64,000 nt of DNA from Rhynchopus sp. YZ270_cl-10 (lineage: Eukaryota; Euglenozoa; Diplonemea; Diplonemida; Diplonemidae): NCBI GenBank assembly GCA_964035575.1, contig OZ037903.1, positions 1,017,001-1,081,000 on the forward strand. Reading direction: 5' to 3'. The translations under genes were made by a program, and so were the position numbers. Numbering within the stretch: the first letter of the stretch is position 1; each line of letters opens with the position of its first letter. A model generated the notes under the pieces. The model did no database searches. It saw nothing but the letters and a program-made list of their open reading frames with translations, and was not told where the DNA came from. Below, one piece after another: positions 52,401-61,400 of the stretch.

Positions 52401-55400
52401 AATGTGCGCATGGGGGAGACATACCACCAGATGTTCTCCCCCAACGACAACGGGTGTCTCTCACGCGTGAAGCTCCTCGTTGCCCACAACTGCCCTGGTA
52501 CTACCAGCACGAAACGTAGCGTCCGCCCGGACGACGTCTGCACCTCATGCTCCACAGGGACTGCGCTGGTCCTCCGTGAAGGCAGCTGCTCCGGCGACAT
52601 CATATCAGTGGGGTCACCACGTGGCCCCCTCATGAACCACGTGGACGGCTTCCGGTGGGTGGACTATACCTTCAAGATGTTCCCGTATCTGTACAGCAAC
52701 GTGACGTACTGCGCGAGCCTTGAGGTGCACACAACGTGTGCAGGGCATCTCCTCTGGGCCGTGCAGCTAGGGGAGGTGGGTGGTGCCCTTGGTGGTGCTG
52801 CAGGTGAGGTCGTGAAGTCGCCCTACGGCGACTCTTTCGTTGTAGCAAACTACAGCCACGCAATGGCAGTCGTGGTGCACCCGAATGTCATGGAGGGTGT
52901 GCCCGCAAACCTGACCTGCCATCGAGGGCAAACATGCGAGCCTGGGGTGGGCAGGAAGGGTTTTGTTGTGCACGGCATTGCACGGGACGCGAAGGAGTGC
53001 ACGGACATGGCACTCCGAGTGCAGGCACGGTTCATGATATACCACACCTCGACGAGAAACTGCACATCATACATGACTTGTTCGCGTGCAAAGGAAAGCG
53101 TAGGTTACCACGGCACCCTTGACGTTAACGGACCACCACTGCTTTGCGAACTCCCAGAGCCTGCGGCGTGCAGTGTGGCAGGACGTTGTGTCGGGCATGA
53201 GTACGGCGACAAATGGAGCACGCGCTGTGAGAAGCACTGCCGTCTGTGTCGCATGGAGGATGGCGTCACGGCGACGGGGATGTGCTATGCGTGCAGACCT
53301 GGCTATGCCCTGCACATCCACAACCAAGTTGCGTGTACGGGTGTATGTAAACGGCAGGTGGCAGGCGAAACGCTTGTGGGAGCTACCTGCAAGCCGCAGT
53401 GCACCTGCGAAGGGGAGGTCGGCTACGGGTGGTGCGGCGGCTACCCTGCCGGGCTTACCCACTGTCGCTCCTCCACAAAGGTCGATGGGATGTGCACCTG
53501 CGCTAAGGGCCTCTGGTGCGACAACCGTGGCTCGACCGAAGGGGACTGCCTCGATGGCACAGACCTGACAATCCCCACAGGGTGGTGCGACCAGCTGTCG
53601 CGCAACGGGAAGTGCAGTGTGCATGCGAGCGAGGCCTGCAAGGATGGCACTTGTCTGTGTACCTGCGACAATGGCTACAACTGCGACAAAAACGATGGTA
53701 CCTGTGTAAGTCAGACGATCCAGTGTGGGTACTCCTCGGGTGAGTATGGATTCTGTGCAGCACCGGCAAGGCCTCACCCGGACACGCGGAAGTGCACATG
53801 TCCAAAGGGGTACCAATGCAAGCTCGACTCTGTGCAGAATATCAACATGTGTGTGGTGCGTTCCTGTGGAACATGTGGAGAGCTGCCCTGTGAGAATATC
53901 GACCAGGTCGCACGCCACAACGAACGCTTCCTGCGCCGCCAGGTAGTCGTCCAGCGCCGCAGTGCACGTGTCCAGCAGGAGTTCTACGACCCCGGTATGT
54001 ACGACCCTGGCATGTATGCCCCCGGTATGTACGACCCCTATGATCCAGGAATGGGTGGCGGCTACACTCCACCAGACCCATTCAAGAACGGCATGGGTAC
54101 GTACGCACCGTTCAGTCTCGACCTGCCCGACAAGGAGCACCATAAAACGTATGCAGAGACGTACCTCACTGTGTCGGACAAGTACTGCCTCGGACCACAC
54201 TCGGTGTTGCGTTACGACTTTGCCGGCACAGGGCAGTGTCTCTGCAGGAAGGACAGAGGGTACCAATGCTGCGACCCAAGCAGTGCAGGGAGTCTCAGCA
54301 AGTGCAGCAACGCGACGTACGGTAGCTGTATCTTCACGATGGAGGACAAACGCAGCAAATGTGGCGAGAAGCCGTCCGACTACGGCTGCAGGGAGAACGC
54401 GACCGTTGTCTGGGAGGGCACTGGCAACGAACGCGACCGGGTGTGCCGTTGCGACCCGGGCTTCCTGTGCAACCAGCTGTACCAGGTGTGCGAGCGTTTC
54501 TCGCGCACGATGACAAAGATGATTGTGCCTGCACAGTGCGATCGGCAGGATGTTGGAGGCGGGTGTGGGTACAAGGCGTTCCCCGACTCTGCGGGGGTGT
54601 GCAGGTGTTCGCAGGCGTACGACGACTGGGATACAGAGAACAACTATTACTGTCAGGCGACAGGGCGATGCCGAAGGAAGAGAGATTCTACGTGCAAGAC
54701 GCAGAAGGAGGCGCTGGACAACTATGGCGAGTGTCTCTGCGACTCGGACCTGCGCAATGGGTACTGGAACGGCACGCAGTGCGAGGCGTGTGTGGACGGC
54801 TGGTTTGGCTCCGCATGTGCGCTGACGTGCAACCTCACGCTCCTTTCGGAAGAGCTCCCCGAGCTGGCAGGCCTCCCAAGCTACCTGCACGGCACCTACC
54901 AGCGCCCCACCGAGGACCTCCCCGACGGCTTCTGCAAGTGCCCCACGGAGGAGGGCGGGTACCCGCTCGGCTTCACAGGACAGCTCTGCTCTGATTGTCT
55001 CGCCTCCGACGGACGTTTCGGCGACAACTGCTCTCAAAGCGAGCCCACAACACTCATGATCTGGGACATGGAACTCCCGCAGTACGAAGAGTACCTCCTC
55101 GGGCCCTTCGCCGTCCTCTCCTACTCCATGTTCTCTACGGCCATCGACATCATCGGCGGGGATGTCACGCAGCTGGTCGAGCTGACCCTCAAGGTGATGC
55201 CCACGTACAGAGAGGGGACCGAGATCTTTGATCCTGAGCTTGTTGCCGCTGAGAGCGATGCGGGTGCGGAGCCGTCCATGGACCCGATGATGATGATGAT
55301 GGGCTTCGGGGGCTTTGACTTTGGCCCGACCAACCAAGGGGTCATGACGGATCCATCTGAGAACGATACTAATATCAACTGCCTTGAAGACCCGCAGTGG

Positions 55401-58400
55401 CCTGCCACTGGGAGCACAGGGTCGTGCTCTACGGCAATCCCACGTGGTATGAGCTATGCAGTGGTGAAGGTGGTGTCCGCCTTCCCGGTTGAAGTCTCCA
55501 TTAAGACGCGTCTCGTGGGCAGCTGCTGCCACGGGCATGGCTACTGTGGAGCCGACCCGAACACCTGCGAATGCGCGAACAGTGAGCTCCTTGGGTACTG
55601 GTCCACTGCAGACAAGTGCGCTTCCTGTGACAAAGGATACTCTGGTCTGCGCTGCACACAGTTCTCCTCGACTCTGACGCAGAAGATGACGTCGCTCCCA
55701 GGAAGTACTCTGCCAGCGCCGGTCCTTGGGTCCTCGACGTACTACAGTGTGGAGGTGACCGATGTCACACCGTTCACGGCAAAGCTGACTGGGCGGGGCG
55801 ACTGCGACTTGGCAGCAACACTGACGAAGACGTGCGAGGAAGGGTGGGTCTCGTACAAAGGCGACTGCTACCAGATCGGCACAACCTGCAACAGCACCTT
55901 CGAGCAGGCCGACGCTGCGTGCAAGGCAGAGGGAGGCTCGCTCCTTGAGGTCAAGAACGAGGACGCATTCTTCTGGTTCCTCCGGAACCTCCTAGAGTCC
56001 ACCCGTGGTGAAGCGATGCGTGCCACGTGCACCAACACCTTCCAAGGCATCTGGACCGACCTGCACCGTAAAAAGGAGACAAACTGTTCGAACTTCGCCC
56101 TCCGTGAGATCTGTGTGGCATCAAAGTTCTGCACCTGGGCGACCGACACGACGACGCTCACCTCTGGGTGCGTTTTGGACCCAACCTTGTCTTGCACTGT
56201 TGACCCTGAAGGGTACGACATGACACCACAGTACAACCGCCATACGGAAGAGTCTTGCAATCAGGTGGGCCACGTCTCTCTTGGACGAGACGGGAAGAAC
56301 CGCTCTACACATTGTGCGTGGAACTCTCTGGTGCGGGCACGCAACGTCACTGTCAAGGTGTGCGACGGGACGACGTGCGTCTTTGAAGAACGCGACTTTG
56401 GCACCGGAGCGTGCGAGCCGCAGTGGGCCTTCCACGACGTGCAGAGCAATGCTGAGCATGCGGCGGTCATCGCCGCACACCTGAACCTCATGCAGCTCGC
56501 ACACTACGACGCCTGCGTGGACGAGACCTTCCTCAGCGGCGGCACCTTCTGCGAGCAGTCCCGCACTCTGCCCTCTGTATGGGACACTATGGGCAACGAA
56601 ATGCCGATCGAAGGCACCTGGGAGCAGGGGGCCAGCTGCAGGACGGAGGAGGCGCACCCACGCGACACCTACGACTGTGGCGGTGCGCAGGCAGACGACT
56701 CATACAAAGCGCTTCTCTGTGGGACACGGCCGATCAATCCAAACGAATGCTTCCAGGGCCACGACAACCAAGCCATGCGGGAGGCCCCTGGCTACCCCTG
56801 GGACCCTTTCCCGGAGGTGATGGAATGTGAAATGTGCTCGCAGATCTCTTCCGTGCACTCCGCCCTGCGGGACTACGAACTCAGCCAATTTGCATACTCC
56901 TCGAACGAAACGATAGCCGGCTGTTTCATTCTGATGATGGACCTCTCCACAACAGGCTCGTTGTCGGGTGTGCCTGCATATTGCTTCAACCCTTATACCC
57001 AGGAAGAGCCGGATTTGAAGTTCGATGAGAACAGGAAGAAGCAGGAACGTGCACTCGACATCTTCGAGGCGGGGTACATCTGCCAGAAGCCTCGCACCAC
57101 TATTGTCTCACCCTCAGACGGGCTGGTGATCCAAGAGACCGCGTCCCAAGAGGACCTGCTCGCAAAGCCCACCTGCTACAACCCCGTCGCCTACCCAGAC
57201 ACGACTGACATATGCTCCGGGGTCATCCCACGTGGACTCTCCTTCATTGCCCTGCGTGTGACGTGCCTGCAACCAGACAGCGCCTACAACCTCTCCCTCA
57301 CATACGTCGCAAAAGGGCACTACGTCAAAGGCGACACCCAACCCTGCGTCAACGACAGAGTCGAAGGGCATTGGATGGGCACCTTCTGCTCAGAGTGCAT
57401 GCCCCGGTGGAGTGGCGGTAACTGTTTGACCTTTACAGCATGCAAAATGGAAGGCGAGTGTGTACATGGTACCTGCGGGGCGGACGGGTTCTGCAGCTGC
57501 GAGGCGGGCTACTATGGGAATACGTGTGACACACCATGTGATGCGGATACGTGCCTCAACGGGGGGCTCTGCAACACAGAGTACCAACTCTGCGACTCGA
57601 CCGGGGGTGTGCCGCAGTCATGTGAGTCGTGGGAACAAAACAAGATCTGCAGCTGCGTTGGCGGTTTTGGTGGGGAGTTCTGTGGGCAGTGCGGGGAAGG
57701 CCTGTGGGGTGCGTCGTGCACGAAGGAGTGTCTCTGCTCCTCACAGCCGTGCCATGAGGAGACAGGTGAATGCCAGTGCTGGCAGTCGGACCTGCTCGGC
57801 TTCTACACAGGCGAGACCTGCTCAGAGTGCGAGGAGGACTACTTCGGCTCCGACTGCATCACCTACTGCAACCCAGACCTCACCTGTACAGGACACGGCA
57901 CCTGCACCCAGTCAGGCACCTGCCAGTGCGAGGACGGCTACTATGACTTCTCCTGCTCCACAAGCTGCACCCCAGACATTTGCACCAACCACGGCACCTG
58001 TGACCAGACCAGCGGCGCGTGCATCTGCCACGACACTTATTCGGACGGTTTCTGGCACGGCAAGACGTGTTCGACGTGCAAGCCTGGGTACTACGGGGCG
58101 GAGTGCAAGCAGGACTGCCAGTGTGCGATGCACGGGACGTGCGACACAGTGAACGGGAAGTGCTACTGCTACGACGACGAGCTGCTTGGGCATTGGACAG
58201 GTAAGAGCTGCACGGCCTGCAAGATCGGCTACACCGGCAGCGAGTGCAAGGAGTCCTCGACGCAGTCTAAGAACGCGATTGCGCGCGTCTCGAAGCTCTT
58301 CGTGGACGGGTCCGACCGCTCCACGAAGACGTACCTACGTGTCTCGGGTGCTGCTGTGCTCTTCGACACCGACGACACGCAGTACCTCCTCTCCGGTGCG

Positions 58401-61400
58401 GGTGGCGACATTGCGCTCTTCACAAAGCCGCTCATGGACCCCAAGATCACGGAGTGGTCGTACGTGGGGCGCTGCTCACTCCAACAGAAGCTCGGCTACG
58501 GCGAAGACATCGTGTTGGGTGTGAAGTACAAGAACCACATCTACGTGGGCCTGCGTGGGAGCGAGTCCTCTGCGATCACACGCTTCACCACAGTGGCACC
58601 ACTGGACATCCAGGAGGGCCTTGCGTCGCAATGCCCGAACATCAACTCTACGTCGGTTCTCACGACACTTGCCGCTGGGGAGGGCATCACGTCCACAGAG
58701 CTGCTTGCCATGACACTTGACAGCACATACGGGTCGATCTACGCTGCAACCAAGGTCACCACCGACGGCACCGTTGCCTTTGTTTTGGCGAGGCTCCCTT
58801 TGGACATGGAGGGGTTGGAAGAGTTCCTTGAGGGGGCGAATCATCGGCTTTCTACGCAGATTGAGTTGCCGTCGTTTTCTTCTGTGACGGGACTTGTTTT
58901 GAATAAAAGAGACTCACACTCGAACAAGCTTCTTGCGAACCCTCATTTGTTTGTTTTGGGGCTGGACACGAAAGGGTTGACGCTTATGCAGAAGGTCTAC
59001 ATTCCCACGACGACGCTGAACAGCGCTGGCGGGCTGGGTGCGGTGTCGTCCCTGCGTCCTGTGTACTCGTTCTCGCCTGCCTTCTGTGCGGCGGTGCCGT
59101 GCGAGAACATCATGCAGGGTGCCATCCTCCGCGGCTGGCTGTACCTCACAGTCGAGACGTACAACAGCCGCACTGCAGAACGTTCTGCCGTCCTCGGGCG
59201 CATCAACCTCGACAACGTGAAGGAGGTCGCCGGGTCCTCTCACATCGTCATCCCCGAGACCTGGACCGGATCCGAAACCGGTATCGGCTTCATGACCATC
59301 GATGCAGACGAAAGCCTCAAACGCTCCGACATCAAGATCATCGACCCCTTCCCGCACGTCGCTGAGCCCACGTCGTACCTTCCGTGCAACGGAAAGGCGT
59401 GCGGTGACACGTGTCTTTCGTGCAACATATCAACAAAGCTGTGCGTCGAGTCCACCGAGATCAAGTACTGCACCACCCGTGCAACGTGCGAGCCGGGTCG
59501 GCCGCTCTCCTGCTCGCTTGCACAGAACACATATGTGTACATCGCTATGCGCAACTCAACGCCGTCCGTCATCTACAAATACAAGATCGACGAGTTGAAG
59601 GGCACGTTCTCCAAGGAGCTCCCCTCGATCTCCTTCAACTTCGAGAACACCGCGTCGCAGTACCAGGTCGCCGTAGCGAGCATCATCGACCCCAAGCTGC
59701 GTCTCATGTACGTCGCGACGAAGCTGAACCGCTTCCAGATCTCTGTGCTGAATCTCTTTGATGTTGTGAAGCTCAGCCCTGTCTACGTTGACGGGACTGG
59801 GGGCACGCTGGTCACTGTGAAGGGGACTGGGTTTCCTACTGGACTGAATGCGTCTGACACGAAGCTTGTGGCTGCGTGCAAATGGGGGGAGGCGAAGTAC
59901 GTCGGGTCTGCCATGAACCCTACTGCGACAATCATTGACTCACAGACCGTCATCTGCAAGGCACCACGCAAGCAGGGCTTCGACGCATGCGAAGACGTTC
60001 CCTTAGAGGTCTCTGTCGAAAACGGCGAACGCTTCTCCTCCAACGGCGTCTTCGTCCGCCACATCAACAAACCCATCGTCTTCTCCGTCAAACCCCTCCG
60101 TGCAACCCTCCACAGTGAAACCCCTATCACCATCTCCGGCACCGGCTTCTTCGACTCGCCCTACATTGCCTGCAAAATCAACAACGAAATCACTGAGGCC
60201 ACCTGGAAAACAAGCATCACCATCTGGTGCACCCATCCGAAGACAAACACACCCTCCGTCACGACTGTCGAGATCACGCTAGATGGACAGCAGTTTTCCT
60301 CGTCAAACGTTCCGTACCTCATTGTCGGGACACCAACGAAGATTGAGTGGATCCTCAACGGGGACACCACCTTGGGGAAGTCTGTTGCGTATTCATTCGA
60401 CTCTGCTGTAAAGAATGAGATTCCGCGCTTGGACGTAATCTTCAAGGACGCAGCTGGGAATGAGGTGGGCAACCGTGACGAGCTGATCAGGAAGTACAAC
60501 GTGTCGGTACACATGGTGTCGCCTCATGCGCCACGCATTGCACCGTGCGAATCTGGTCCTTGCGGGGGGTTGAACGGCCTCATCTACACACCAGTCGCTG
60601 CAGGCCGTGCCGTGCTGGAAGGACTATACACCGAACACCCTGGGGTGGGGTTCTACAAAATGTACATCGATCTGATTTCACCCGAAGCTGTCGACTGCCG
60701 TCCCGTTCCGGGGGCAGGACCGCAGGGAGGATGTCTTGGGTTGGTGGAGAAAACGATAGGAGGCAACCCCGAGCCCGTCCCGCCCGGGGTAGTGACATTT
60801 GAGGTGACAGCAAAGGCAACGTTGGTGGAGTTTGTAGTAGAGCCGCCTATGTATTCGACGAATAAGGAGAAGCTTGCGGTGCAGCCCAAGCTTGTGTTCA
60901 AGGACATATCGAACAACGTGGTTGCGACGCACACAGGGAAGGTGAACCTGCTGCTGCGTCCTGAGAACGGCGTGCAGGACGCAGCGCGCTTGGAAGGGGC
61001 TGCAGGAGACCGCAACACCGTGGAGTACAAGGATGGGTTCATCACGTTCTTCCGCCTCCGCATCCTCGACGGTGTTGAAGGGCGCAAATACACGATCCTC
61101 TTCATCCCCGACACCCCTGGCATCCAACAGGTCTCCTCGAAACCGTTGTACATTGCGAAGTGTGCAGCCGGGTCGAACGCGATCTCTGGGATCTTCCCCG
61201 ACAACGGCCTGCTAGGTGCACAGCTGGTGACCGTCAAGGGGTGGGGCTATAGGGAGGAAAACGCGAACTCTTTGTTCTGCAAGTTTGGAGAGGACAGTCA
61301 AATTGCAGCGACCTTTGTGGACACATGCACGCTGCTGTGTCCGCTGCAGGCGAAGGTGGGCCCACGCAGTGCGAGACTGCGCATCGCGACGGATGCTTCT

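Noticed and set aside
53067-55538. 823-codon minus-strand open frame inside the giant gene
   Set aside because: Antisense of a GC-rich Cys-coding region, which lacks stops on the other strand by composition. The + frame has clear Cys-rich modules.
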